From Aminobacter aminovorans (lineage in GTDB: Bacteria > Pseudomonadota > Alphaproteobacteria > Rhizobiales > Rhizobiaceae): 64,000 bases of DNA. The position numbers and the translations under genes are program-made. The DNA is taken from the NCBI RefSeq assembly GCF_900445235.1, contig NZ_UFSM01000001.1:2061501-2125500 (forward strand), written 5' to 3'. The notes under the pieces are model-generated. The model worked only from the letters and a program-made list of their open reading frames with translations, was not told the DNA's origin and searched no databases. This document shows, piece after piece, positions 28,163-36,936 of the stretch; the stretch's first letter is position 1, and each line of letters begins with the position of its first letter.

Positions 28163-30065
28163 TCCACAGCCCCTTCGCCTTCAGCTCCTCCATCTCCTTC
28201 GCTGCGCGTTCGCGCAGACGCGCATCACGGAGCAGCTTCGACACTGCGGCATCGTCTGATTTATCGGAGTAGCGGAACTCGCTATCGGCGTAGCGGTTGA
28301 TCTCCTGCATCACCATGTCCATCGAGAACGGGCCGCGCAGTTCTTCGATCATCGCCTTCTTCTCGTCGTAACCCTTGTGCATGAAGGCCTCCTGCTTCTC
28401 GAACCACTCGTCAGGCAGCTCGATGTCCATGGCGCGCATCTTGATCGCGTCGGTGACGTTCTTGATGGCGCGACCGGTGAAGCGCGGCTCGGCTTCCTTG
28501 ATCATGTGCAGGTAGGTGCCGACGTCGGCCAGCGTCTTGGGCGCGCCATTGTCCTTCATGAAGCGGTCATAGACCTTTTCGAGCCCCTCTTCCTGCGGCT
28601 TGGCGTGTTCCTCATAGGCCTCGGTCACGGCGCGCTGGATCTCCTGCGCGGCGTAGAGCTCGTGCTCGCCGAGCGGGATCTTGTGGTTCTTGCCGGCGAG
28701 AAGGACGAAAATGTCGATGTAGTCGTCGCGGGTCTGCGGTCCATCGACCAGCCAGCGAGCGCCGGCGCGCTGGCGAAGCGCATCGTCGACATTCTCGGGA
28801 TAGTTGGAGAACATGCCGAACGAGCAGTTGCCGCGCACCACGGTGCCGGCGCCGGCGAAGGCGTCCATCAATACGCCGGTAATTTCCTGCTGGCCGGCAG
28901 AGGCGCGGTCGTCGGAGCGCTTGGCCGCGACCTGGTCGATGTCGTCGATGGTGCCAAAGCCGATGGCGCGCGGGTTGAGCACGTTGTTGATAAACTGGCG
29001 GCAGTTCTGGCCCGACTTGCCCTGGTAGGATGAAATCTGATCGACGCCGAAATTCTCATAGGCGAAGGGGTAGCCGGCGACCTGGCAGTAATTGTTGACC
29101 AGGCCTGCGATCATCTGGATCAGCGTCGTCTTGCCGGTGCCCGGCGCGCCGTCACCGATGAAGGTGAACAGGAAGCCGCCGAGCTCGACGAACGGGTTCA
29201 GTTCGCGGTCGAAATCATAGGCCATCAGCATCTTGGCCAGCCGGACCGACTGGAACTTGGCGATGTGGTTGCCGACGACCTCCTGCGGCTTCTTGAAGGT
29301 CATCACCAGCGGCTTCGACTTCTTGCCTGGCGCCACGTCGAAGCCGTCGAGGGTGAAGTCGTCGGCATCGATGCGGATATGGGCGTTCTCGAAGGCGCCA
29401 ATGCCGTCGAAGCGGCCCTTGCGCTGGAGCAGCCCTTCGATCGCGACACGGCCGAAGGCGCGGCCGCGTGTCAAAAGATCGGCGTCGTCCTTGGCGCCCG
29501 ACAGTGCCCGGTCGAGACCTGAAACGATCGACTTCACCGCATCCTGCGGCGTGTCGAACAGGAAGTCGGGTTCGCTTACGTCATTGGGCGCCTCCCCGTC
29601 GCTGTCGATCAGCTGTGCGAGGTAGGAGGCAAGGGTAAAGCCCGCGACATAGGCCGAGGCCGAAAGCAGCTTCTTGAAATGGCCGGCTTCGTCGCCCTCC
29701 AGCGGGCTGCGCGCGTTCTTGGCCTGCAGCGCCTCGAGATCGGTCGAGCGCGAAAACACGTCCGAAACGGCAAGCGCCACCGATATGCCGCGTCGGGCGC
29801 GGAACAGAAGCGTGTGCTGCGGGATCGACATCAGCTGGTCGTCGGGGCGTATGGCCGTGACGGTCTTCTGCAACTCGACTTCGCGTGTCTTGCGGATCGA
29901 GCCGGCCGACACCGTCGAAACGAAGCGCCTGTTGGTGCCGGCAAGTGCCGTGCCCGACTGGCCAGAGGAATCCTCCAGCACGACGATGCGGGTGATGAAG
30001 CTTTGCGCGGTGGCGCGGTGCTTTTCGATATCGGCTTCGGAAATCGTGGTCAGGCCGGTGTCCAT
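28155..30065 (-). CDS. AAA family ATPase with long N-terminal domain
   Basis: 636 aa. The AAA module lies at about residues 295-450: Walker A GAPGTGKTT (306-314), Walker B-like strand IGFGTIDDID with Asp-Asp (374-375) where most AAA proteins have Asp-Glu, sensor-1 Asn in FSNYPE (421), and an arginine-rich ALRQRAGAR (429-437) at the finger position. About 290 residues precede it without a domain I recognise. The C-terminal ~180 residues are mostly helical and end in a charged coil (RERAAKEMEELKAK). It resembles remodelling AAA+ proteins more than DNA-replication ones. The operon partners are a two-TM protein, a DUF6638-like protein and DUF2333. The substrate is unknown. Confidence 0.82.
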   Translation of the reverse strand: MDTGLTTISEADIEKHRATAQSFITRIVVLEDSSGQSGTALAGTNRRFVSTVSAGSIRKTREVELQKTVTAIRPDDQLMSIPQHTLLFRARRGISVALAVSDVFSRSTDLEALQAKNARSPLEGDEAGHFKKLLSASAYVAGFTLASYLAQLIDSDGEAPNDVSEPDFLFDTPQDAVKSIVSGLDRALSGAKDDADLLTRGRAFGRVAIEGLLQRKGRFDGIGAFENAHIRIDADDFTLDGFDVAPGKKSKPLVMTFKKPQEVVGNHIAKFQSVRLAKMLMAYDFDRELNPFVELGGFLFTFIGDGAPGTGKTTLIQMIAGLVNNYCQVAGYPFAYENFGVDQISSYQGKSGQNCRQFINNVLNPRAIGFGTIDDIDQVAAKRSDDRASAGQQEITGVLMDAFAGAGTVVRGNCSFGMFSNYPENVDDALRQRAGARWLVDGPQTRDDYIDIFVLLAGKNHKIPLGEHELYAAQEIQRAVTEAYEEHAKPQEEGLEKVYDRFMKDNGAPKTLADVGTYLHMIKEAEPRFTGRAIKNVTDAIKMRAMDIELPDEWFEKQEAFMHKGYDEKKAMIEELRGPFSMDMVMQEINRYADSEFRYSDKSDDAAVSKLLRDARLRERAAKEMEELKAKGLWNA

Positions 30066-30107
30066 CAGATCTTTCCCGCTATCGGTGCGTTAATCCTGCA
30101 AGGGCTT

Positions 30108-30246
30108 CTCCCACTCCGCCTCGCTCCGCTGAGCACCTCTCTCCCCTTCGGAGGGAGAGGAAAGGCGCGGCGCTGGGTGTCGGCATTCTCTCTCCTCCAT
30201 CGAACGGGGGAGAGGTGTCGAGGCGAAGCCGAGATGGAGTGGGGGG
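30108..30246. repeat. Intergenic inverted repeat
   Basis: The left arm around CTCCCACTCCGCCTCGCTCC (from 30108) is matched in reverse complement by AAGCCGAGATGGAGTGGGGG near 30227-30246. An inner pair is ACCTCTCTCCCC with GGGGGAGAGGT. The arms are imperfect. It looks like one of the dispersed palindromic elements common in mesorhizobial intergenic DNA, between the AAA gene and the upstream unknown gene. Confidence 0.65.
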
Positions 30247-30260
30247 CAATGCCTTTGCCC

Positions 30261-31409
30261 TCAAACATCGCTGATCACCTGTCCCTTCGACAGGATGTGC
30301 ACCTTGTAGCCCGCAAAAATCTTCTCGGCCTCGCCGGCGGCATAGAGCGCCTGGTAGGCCTCGTGCGGGATCAGTGCGTGCCTCTCGTAGCTCGACACGC
30401 CCTGGCGCGCGGCTTCGAGGTCGTCGGTGTTGATGAAGAATTCCTCGCTCGACGGCTCGCTCGACCACAAGCCCTTGCGGCCGGGCTTTTCGGCCTTGGA
30501 GTAGACCTCCTGGATGGTCCAGGTCAAAAGCCAGGCGTTTTCGGCCTTGCGCACCTTGGACAGCACCTCGCTGACCGTTGAATTATGCTCGGTGATGCCG
30601 GCCGAATAGAACGGTCCCAGCACCATGCGCCTGAGCTGCTTTGGGTGCAGGTCGGGAAAATCCTTGTCGAGGTTGGTTGCGACCGTCAGCGGCGACAGCG
30701 AATAGGCCGAGTTCTTCTCGGTGAAGTCGTCGAAGCGGTGGGCGAGATCGGGGTTGAGCAGGCCGTCGACCGGCAGCGGAATCTCGATCCTCTCGTTGAG
30801 CTTGCCGCTTGCGGTGTCGACAAGCTGCTCGACCATCGCCTCCGATGAATCCTCGACGGTCGCCATATAGATCAAGGGCAGGTTGGCGGTGCCGTCGAAG
30901 CTACCCCAGTGGACGAGATAATAGGGCCGCATCGACTTGGGATTGACCGATACCTTGGCTGTTTGCGCCAGGATGAAGGGCGAGAAGGTCGAGCCGTCCT
31001 TGACGTCCTCGAGATAGAGCCGCTCGGCCATCGAGCGCTGCAGCGCCTCGGGAAACTCCTTGTGGCGGAGGATGAAGTCGGCCATCTCCTCGCGCAGTTC
31101 GCCCGGCGGTGGGATGCTGGCCAGCCGCTGCGCCGCCGTCTTGCGGTCGTTTTCCAGCTCGAGCACGTTCTGGAACACCGGGAAGCCGCTTTCGGCACGC
31201 GAAATCTTGAACGTCTCCATGAAACCGAGACGGTTGCGCCAGCAGGCGAAGGACCGCTCCAGCCGCGAGATGTAGGCAGCCGCCACCTTCGCCACGATGC
31301 CGTGTCGATAGAGCGGCGAGCGGTCGTCGCGCATGAAGATTTCAAGCCCGCTGAGTGCCGCCGCAATCGCGTCGAAGTAGCGGACAGCGGGATCGTCGGT
31401 GGGGGTCAT
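30261..31409 (-). CDS. Conserved-looking protein of unknown function in the AAA operon
   Basis: About 382 aa from the ATG at 31409 (MTPTDDPAVRYFDAIAAAL); an ATG at 31433 is possible. There is no signal peptide or membrane helix. The N-terminal half is helical (YISRLERSFACWRNRLGF). The centre has YYLVHWGSFDGTANLPLIYM and the C-terminal part KAENAWLLTWTIQEVYSKAE. No catalytic motif is recognisable. It lies between the coiled-coil gene and the AAA ATPase on the same strand, but is separated from each by about 200 bases holding inverted repeats, so cotranscription is less certain than for the four genes downstream. Confidence 0.7.
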   Translation of the reverse strand: MTPTDDPAVRYFDAIAAALSGLEIFMRDDRSPLYRHGIVAKVAAAYISRLERSFACWRNRLGFMETFKISRAESGFPVFQNVLELENDRKTAAQRLASIPPPGELREEMADFILRHKEFPEALQRSMAERLYLEDVKDGSTFSPFILAQTAKVSVNPKSMRPYYLVHWGSFDGTANLPLIYMATVEDSSEAMVEQLVDTASGKLNERIEIPLPVDGLLNPDLAHRFDDFTEKNSAYSLSPLTVATNLDKDFPDLHPKQLRRMVLGPFYSAGITEHNSTVSEVLSKVRKAENAWLLTWTIQEVYSKAEKPGRKGLWSSEPSSEEFFINTDDLEAARQGVSSYERHALIPHEAYQALYAAGEAEKIFAGYKVHILSKGQVISDV

Positions 31410-31451
31410 GAACAAAGTCTCCGACGCAGGCACTCGACGTTGCCGCCGTCC

Positions 31452-31588
31452 GGCCTGCCGGCCATCTTCCCCTCAAGGGGAGAGATTAGGCGCTGGCGAG
31501 GGTGTCGCCAAGCAGCGACGAAGAAGTTTGGGCGGCGATGGACCCGACAGCTGATCCCCCCCTTTCTGGGGGAGATGGCCGGCAGGCC
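31452..31588. repeat. Intergenic inverted repeat with GGCCGGCAGG arms
   Basis: GGCCTGCCGGCCATCTTCCC (from 31452) is matched by the reverse complement of GGGGAGATGGCCGGCAGGCC (ending 31588) with one mismatch. About 95 bases lie between, containing CTCAAGGGGAGAG and CCTTTCTGGGGG sub-hairpins. This is a familiar type of rhizobial dispersed element. It sits between the unknown gene and the coiled-coil gene. Confidence 0.75.
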
Positions 31589-31633
31589 AGAGGGGGCCGC
31601 GACAGGGCGCAACATTTGCAGATGCTGGTCGGT

Positions 31634-32722
31634 TTACGACTGCACGTAGTCCGAAGCGTTGTGCTTCTTCAGCACCTCGTCGAAGCGGCGGGCGAAGGCG
31701 TCGTCGGCCAGCTTCTTGCGGCGCTGGATGTCCGCTGTGGCCACCATGTTCTTCTCGTGCAGTTCGAGCAGGTCGCCGATGTGCTTCTGCGCGGCGGCGC
31801 CGATACCGGCCATGGTCTCTTCGGCGGTGTTATCGACCTTCGAGCCCAGCGTGTTGATCTTGTGGGCAACGTCCTGCTGCGCTGCCGTCTTCAGCGAGTC
31901 TTCCAGCGCCTTGTAGAGCACGATGCGTTGCTCGGTATCGATGGTCAGCTTGTTGATCAGCGTTGCCTGGGCAGCGATCTGGTTGTTCAGCGAATCGACG
32001 AAGGTCTGGAACATCGAGGTATAGCGTTCGAGCGTCTGGCTCTCGGCCAGGATCTCCTGTTCCTTCGCCTGCTTCTCGTTATATTCGGTGGCGAGCTTGG
32101 AGCGCTCGGATTCGAGCTCGGTGCGTTCCTTCTGGCTGGTCGACGCCGCGATCTTGTTTTCGATGTCGAGCAGCAGCGGGTTCAGTTCCTCAATGCGCTT
32201 CTGGGTCGCTTCGAGGTTGGACATCGTCACCTTGCGGCGCTCGATCACCTGGGAAAGGCTGGCTTCCGAGGTCTTATAGCGCTCGTCGAGCACCTGCTTC
32301 TGGGCCTTCAGGATGCCGACGATGGTGTCCGACTTGACCAGCAGTTCCTGCAGATTGCCGGCCAGCGACATGTTGCGAACGCGGTCGGTGCGCATGCGCT
32401 GCTTGCTGGCGTCGGAGAAGATGCCGACGAAGGTTTCCCAGCCGGTGAAGCTCTTCATGCTCTCGAATTCCGAGCCGAAGACGTTGGTGGCGTCTTCCAG
32501 GCCGATGATGAGGTCGGCGATGTTGCCCTCCATCACCTTCTGCTGCTTGAGCACGTCCTGGATGCGCGCATTCTCGATGTCGAAGTCGGAGGCGCCGATC
32601 TTGGCGTCGGTCGCGGCAATCTTGTCGAGCACGGTGCCCGATTGCTCGATCTTGCTCCGCATGTCGTCCACGACCTGCTTTGTCTTGGCGATCTCGGCAT
32701 CGAAATTCTGCAGCGTTGCCAT
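31634..32722 (-). CDS. Coiled-coil protein of unknown function (TelA-like architecture?)
   Basis: 362 aa, almost entirely helical, start after GGAGGAACGT. There is no signal peptide or membrane helix. Heptad-rich stretches run through VLDERYKTSEASLSQVIERR, IEELNPLLLDIENKI and ERTELESERSKLATEYNEKQ. The end (HEKNMVATADIQRRKKLADD) loosely recalls the toxic-anion-resistance TelA/KlaA family, but the likeness is weak and I would not assign it. It heads the gene set that leads to the AAA ATPase and could be the scaffold or substrate that the ATPase acts on. Confidence 0.7.
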   Translation of the reverse strand: MATLQNFDAEIAKTKQVVDDMRSKIEQSGTVLDKIAATDAKIGASDFDIENARIQDVLKQQKVMEGNIADLIIGLEDATNVFGSEFESMKSFTGWETFVGIFSDASKQRMRTDRVRNMSLAGNLQELLVKSDTIVGILKAQKQVLDERYKTSEASLSQVIERRKVTMSNLEATQKRIEELNPLLLDIENKIAASTSQKERTELESERSKLATEYNEKQAKEQEILAESQTLERYTSMFQTFVDSLNNQIAAQATLINKLTIDTEQRIVLYKALEDSLKTAAQQDVAHKINTLGSKVDNTAEETMAGIGAAAQKHIGDLLELHEKNMVATADIQRRKKLADDAFARRFDEVLKKHNASDYVQS

Positions 32723-32828
32723 ACGTTCCTCCGGTGTCGAATGCGGGACAGTGGCGCCGAATATATGTGGCGCATCTTGCGATTGAAAGACACGGAGCGG
32801 CAGGCGAAAGCAATTAAGGCGAGGCTAC

Positions 32829-33443
32829 TTAGCCTGGCGTCGCAAATCCGATGAAGTCGTCGGGCTGGGCGCGGCCCATTTCCTCCTCCCAGTGGCGCCG
32901 GCACAGCGAGACATAGACGTCCTTGCCGATCGCCACCTGTTCGCCCTGGCGGGCGACCTTGCCGTCGGGGCCGAGCCTTACCACCATGGTCGCCTTGCGG
33001 CCGCAGCGGCAGATGGTGCGCACCTCGCGCAGGTCGTCGGCGATGGCGAGAAGCGCGCGCGAGCCTGGGAACAGGTTGCCCTGAAAGTCGGTGCGCAGGC
33101 CATAACACATGACGGGAATGCCAAGCCTGTCGGCGACGCGCGCCAGCTGCCAGACCTGTTCTTCTTCCAGGAACTGCGCCTCGTCGACGAAGACGCAGTG
33201 AACGGTCGTGTGCTGGTGATGCTCGGCGATGCGGGCATAAAGGTCGTCGCCGCCACGGAACATCTCGGCACCGGCTTCCAGCCCGATGCGCGAGGAGATG
33301 TAGCCGGTGTCGCCCTTGCGGTAGTGACCGGCGACGAACAGCATCGTCGTCATGCCGCGCTCGCGATAGTTGTATGACGCCTGCAGCAGCATCGTCGTCT
33401 TGCCGGCATTCATCGTGGCGTAATGAAAATAGAGCTTGGCCAT
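32829..33443 (-). CDS. tdk: Thymidine kinase, type II
   Basis: 204 aa. It phosphorylates thymidine with ATP (salvage). The P-loop is MNAGKTTML, the DE motif is CVFVDEAQFLEEEQV, and the zinc-binding lasso has CRCGRKAT with the second half SLCRRHWEEE. These are the features of the bacterial/vaccinia-type enzyme. It is upstream of and on the same strand as the coiled-coil gene, with about 105 bases between, so an operon link is possible but not shown. Confidence 0.95.
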   Translation of the reverse strand: MAKLYFHYATMNAGKTTMLLQASYNYRERGMTTMLFVAGHYRKGDTGYISSRIGLEAGAEMFRGGDDLYARIAEHHQHTTVHCVFVDEAQFLEEEQVWQLARVADRLGIPVMCYGLRTDFQGNLFPGSRALLAIADDLREVRTICRCGRKATMVVRLGPDGKVARQGEQVAIGKDVYVSLCRRHWEEEMGRAQPDDFIGFATPG

Positions 33444-33656
33444 GGTTCTTCTAATCAGAAGCCGCTGGACGCGGGGAGGGGCCAGCTCCTACCATCCACC
33501 GCAAAAAACCTCTGCGATGTCGCTGATGGATCAGTCGGCGGCGTCTGTCGCTGCGTCATGTCACTTGAATCCAAAGGAAAATGGTGTTTGGCTCGCGACA
33601 AAGACGAACAACAACAATACCGCGTTGCCGTCAAAAATACGAATGGGAGATTCCAT

Positions 33657-34592
33657 ATGTCGCGCATGAAACTACTCGCCGCCGCATTCGGTGTGTCGGC
33701 GGTCATGACCGCCGGTGCCGCCTTTGCGGGCGATGCCGAAAGCTGCAAGAAGGTGCGCCTGTCCGATGTCGGCTGGACCGACATCCAGGCCACAACCGGT
33801 GTCGCTTCGGTGCTTCTGACCGCACTCGGCTACGAACCGGAGGTCATCCAGCTGTCGGTGCCGGTCACCTACGCCTCGCTGAAGAACAAGGATCTCGATG
33901 TATTCCTCGGTAACTGGATGCCGTCGATGACCGCCGACATCAAGGAATATGTCGCCGACGGCTCGGTCGAGACCATCGGCGAAAACCTGTCCGGCGCCGG
34001 CTACGGCATCGTTGTGCCGAGCTATGTCGCCGAAGGCGGGGTCAAGACGCTGACCGATCTCGGCAAGTTCAAGGACAAGTTCGGCGGCAAGATCTATGGC
34101 ATCGAAGCCGGCAATGACGGCAACCGCATCATCCTCGACATGATCTCCAAGCCCGAAAACAATCTCACCGGCTTCGAGCTGGTCGAATCATCGGAAGCCG
34201 GCATGCTGACCCAGGCCGAGCAGTCGATGAAGTCGAACGAGTGGATCGCCTTCCTCGGCTGGACGCCGCATCCGGTCATGGGTGCGATGAAGATCGCCTA
34301 TCTCGATGGCATGGGCGATTCGGGCTTTGGCGCAGCTACCGTCAGCACCAACGTGCGCAAGGGCTATGTCGCCGAGTGCCCGAACGTCGGCAAGTTCCTT
34401 GGCAATCTGAAGTTCAACCTGGAGATGGAAGGCACCATGATGGATGCCATCCTCAAGGGTGGTAACGCCAATGACGTAGCCAAGGACTGGCTCAAGGCCA
34501 ATCCGGATGCAGCAACGCCCTGGCTCAACGGCATCACCACTTTCGACGGCGGCGACGCTTCGGCAGCGGTGAAGGCTGCTCTGGCGAGCTAA
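33657..34592 (+). CDS. choX: Choline ABC transporter substrate-binding protein
   Basis: 311 aa from the ATG at 33657 (after GGGAGA), with a signal peptide ending near AGAAFA. It is an OpuAC-type binding protein for quaternary amines. Aromatic residues expected for the choline cage are present in DVGWTDIQ, LGNWMPSM, GAGYGIVVPSY and FLGWTPHPV. Together with the downstream permease and ATPase it matches the rhizobial ChoXWV importer, which supplies choline as a carbon source and precursor of glycine betaine and phosphatidylcholine. Confidence 0.93.
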   Translation: MSRMKLLAAAFGVSAVMTAGAAFAGDAESCKKVRLSDVGWTDIQATTGVASVLLTALGYEPEVIQLSVPVTYASLKNKDLDVFLGNWMPSMTADIKEYVADGSVETIGENLSGAGYGIVVPSYVAEGGVKTLTDLGKFKDKFGGKIYGIEAGNDGNRIILDMISKPENNLTGFELVESSEAGMLTQAEQSMKSNEWIAFLGWTPHPVMGAMKIAYLDGMGDSGFGAATVSTNVRKGYVAECPNVGKFLGNLKFNLEMEGTMMDAILKGGNANDVAKDWLKANPDAATPWLNGITTFDGGDASAAVKAALAS

Positions 34593-34623
34593 AGCCGGCG
34601 TCCTGCCTGCAAATGACATGATG

Positions 34624-34655
34624 AAGGGCAGCGAAGCGAGACAGCTGCCCTTTTT
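34624..34655 (+). terminator. Terminator between choX and choW
   Basis: AAGGGCAGC (34624-34632) pairs with GCTGCCCTT (34644-34652) and a run of five T (34651-34655) follows. Being inside the operon, it probably acts as a partial terminator, giving more binding protein than membrane components. Confidence 0.8.
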
Positions 34656-34720
34656 CGTATCAAGTTAAGCGAGAAGCGCCGGCGCGACCGGCGCCTGCGA
34701 AAGCAATAGAGAGGGGACAG

Positions 34721-35575
34721 ATGGATCCGGTATCGAACTTGCTGGCTGCCTACAAGATTCCGATCGGCCTGTGGGGCAAGGCGTTCTTCACCTTCCTGAC
34801 CGACAATTTCAACGCCATCTTCCGCGGCTTTTCCAACGGGCTCAACCTGTTGCTCGACGGGCTCGTCGACGGGCTGCTGCTGCTGCCTCCGGTTGTGGTG
34901 GTGGCGCTAGTCGCGGCTCTCGCCTGGTATCTTCAGCGTTCGCGGGCACTGGCTATCGGTGTGGCGCTCGGCCTGCTGTTCATCATCAACCAGGGCCTTT
35001 GGAAGCAGACCGTCGAGACGCTGGTGCTGGTCGTTGCCGCTGCTGCCGCCTCGATGGCCATCGGCGTGCCGCTCGGCATCTGGGCTGCCCACAAGCCCAA
35101 GGTCTACCGCTTCATGTTGCCGGTGCTCGACCTGATGCAGACACTGCCGACCTTCGTCTACCTGATCCCTGTGCTCACCTTGTTCGGCCTTGGCAACGCG
35201 CCCGGCCTGATCGTCACCATCATCTTCGTCATCCCGACGGCGGTGCGCCTGACCCATCTCGGCGTCACCTCGGTGCCGACCGCGATCATCGAGGCCGGCC
35301 AGGCCTTTGGCGCCACCAAGCGCCAGCTGCTGTGGAAGGTCGAATTGCCTGCGGCACTGCCAACCATCATGGCGGGGCTCACCCAGTGCATCATGCTGTC
35401 GCTGTCGATGGTGGTGTTCGCCGCCCTCATCGGCGCGGGTGGCCTCGGCACCGAAATCAACCGCGCGCTCGGTTCGCGCAAGATCGACCTCGGACTTGAG
35501 GCGGGCCTGGCCATCGTCGTGCTCGCCATCGTTCTGGACCGCATGACGCGCATCGGCGTGGGAGGCAAGAAATGA
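34721..35575 (+). CDS. choW: Choline ABC transporter permease
   Basis: 284 aa, about six membrane helices, BetaW/ProW-type permease. The ATPase-coupling EAA-like loop reads IIEAGQAFGATKRQLLWKVE. A strong ribosome site (GAGAGGGGACAG) precedes the ATG. The stop overlaps the ATPase start by 4 bases. It forms the membrane channel for choline with ChoX and ChoV. Confidence 0.93.
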   Translation: MDPVSNLLAAYKIPIGLWGKAFFTFLTDNFNAIFRGFSNGLNLLLDGLVDGLLLLPPVVVVALVAALAWYLQRSRALAIGVALGLLFIINQGLWKQTVETLVLVVAAAAASMAIGVPLGIWAAHKPKVYRFMLPVLDLMQTLPTFVYLIPVLTLFGLGNAPGLIVTIIFVIPTAVRLTHLGVTSVPTAIIEAGQAFGATKRQLLWKVELPAALPTIMAGLTQCIMLSLSMVVFAALIGAGGLGTEINRALGSRKIDLGLEAGLAIVVLAIVLDRMTRIGVGGKK

Positions 35576-36753
35576 ACGTTGCCGTCGATTTCAAGAATGT
35601 CGACATCGTCTTCGGTGCCGACACCAACGCTTCGCTCGCCATGCTCGACAAGGGTGCCACCCGCGCCGAGATTCTCGAGAAAACTGGCAACGTGCTGGGT
35701 TGCGCCGGCGCCAATCTGACGATCAACGAGGGCGAGATCTCCGTCCTGATGGGCCTGTCGGGATCGGGCAAGTCGACGCTGCTGCGCGCCGTCAACCGGC
35801 TGAACATCGTCTCGCGCGGGTCGGTCATGGTCAAGGACGGCGACAAGATGGTCGACGTCGTCTCCTGCGACGAGGCGACCTTGCGCCGCCTGCGCCAGCA
35901 CCAGGTCGCCATGGTGTTCCAGCAGTTCGGCCTGCTGCCCTGGCGCACGGTCGAGGAGAATGTCGGCCTCGGCCTCGAACTGGCCGGCATGCCCGACGCC
36001 GAGCGCAAGGCAAAGGTCGGCAAGCAGCTCGACCTCGTCAACCTGACGCCCTGGGCCAAGAAGTACGCTCACGAGCTGTCCGGCGGCATGCAGCAGCGTG
36101 TCGGCCTGGCCCGCGCCTTCGCAACGGAAGCGCCGATCCTGTTGATGGACGAGCCGTTTTCGGCACTCGACCCGCTGATCCGCACCAAGCTGCAGGACGA
36201 GCTGTTGCAGCTGCAGAAGACGCTGAAGAAGACCATCATCTTCGTCAGCCATGATCTTGAGGAAGCACTCAAGATCGGCAACACCATCACCATCATGGAG
36301 GGGGGGCGCATCGTCCAGTCCGGTCCGCCGGAGGACATCGTGCTCAGGCCGGCCAACGACTATGTCCGCGACTTCATCGCCAATGTGAATCCGCTGTCGG
36401 TGCTGACTGCCTGGAACGTCATGCGCGACCGCCGCGATCTGGAAGATGCGGGCGAAGGCTGGCTCTGGCTCGATCGGCGCAAGACCACGCGCTTCAAGAT
36501 CGACGCGCAGGGCCTGGTTGCCGCCGCCGAGCGCAACGGCCAGCCGGCTGTCTGGGTTTCGGTCGACGACATCGACAAGTCGGCCGACGAGGCCTCGCAC
36601 GTCTTCTGGGCGAAGCCGGGCACATCGCTCAAGCTGGTGATGCTCGCCATGCACCGCTCGCAGACATCGCCCGTGGCGCTGTTCGACGACCAGTCCCGCT
36701 TCGTCGGCGCCATCGGTATCCGCGACGTGCTGAGCGCGGTGCTGCGCCGATGA
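35572..36753 (+). CDS. choV: Choline ABC transporter ATPase
   Basis: 393 aa, ProV-type. Walker A is GLSGSGKSTLLRAVNRL, the Q-loop is VFQQFGLLPWRT, the signature is LSGGMQQRVGLARAFA, Walker B is ILLMDEPFSALDP and the H-loop is IIFVSHDL. The last ~120 residues are a CBS-like regulatory tail, as in glycine betaine/choline importers that sense ionic strength. It is the last gene of choXWV. Confidence 0.94.
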   Translation: MNVAVDFKNVDIVFGADTNASLAMLDKGATRAEILEKTGNVLGCAGANLTINEGEISVLMGLSGSGKSTLLRAVNRLNIVSRGSVMVKDGDKMVDVVSCDEATLRRLRQHQVAMVFQQFGLLPWRTVEENVGLGLELAGMPDAERKAKVGKQLDLVNLTPWAKKYAHELSGGMQQRVGLARAFATEAPILLMDEPFSALDPLIRTKLQDELLQLQKTLKKTIIFVSHDLEEALKIGNTITIMEGGRIVQSGPPEDIVLRPANDYVRDFIANVNPLSVLTAWNVMRDRRDLEDAGEGWLWLDRRKTTRFKIDAQGLVAAAERNGQPAVWVSVDDIDKSADEASHVFWAKPGTSLKLVMLAMHRSQTSPVALFDDQSRFVGAIGIRDVLSAVLRR

Positions 36754-36755
36754 CA

Positions 36756-36932
36756 GCTCTCTTCTCCCCGTGAATGGGGAGGTGAGATGAGTTTCGCGTA
36801 GCCGACGAAAAGCCGGCTGCTTGGCTTTTCGATCATCCGACGCCGGCACGCAGATGAGGGGCAGCGCTAGCGTCTCAGAGTTCGCACTGCCCTTCGGGCC
36901 ACCTTCTCTCCTGTGAACGGGGAGAAGGAAAG
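36756..36932. repeat. Intergenic inverted repeat after choV
   Basis: CTCTTCTCCCCGTGAATGGG near 36756-36780 is imperfectly matched in reverse complement by CTCTCCTGTGAACGGGGAGA near 36906-36926. It fills the gap between convergent choV and the secreted-protein gene. It resembles the other dispersed rhizobial elements in this window. No other gene is visible here. Confidence 0.6.
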
Positions 36933-36936
36933 CCTT

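Noticed and set aside
30108..31588. CRISPR array or insertion sequence around the palindromic elements
   Set aside because: No regular spacing of repeats, no transposase frame and no target-site duplication visible.
31502..32854. 450-codon open frame antisense to the coiled-coil gene
   Set aside because: Low-complexity Leu/Val/Gly-rich translation without a start signal; the opposite strand has a strong ribosome site and a sensible coiled-coil.
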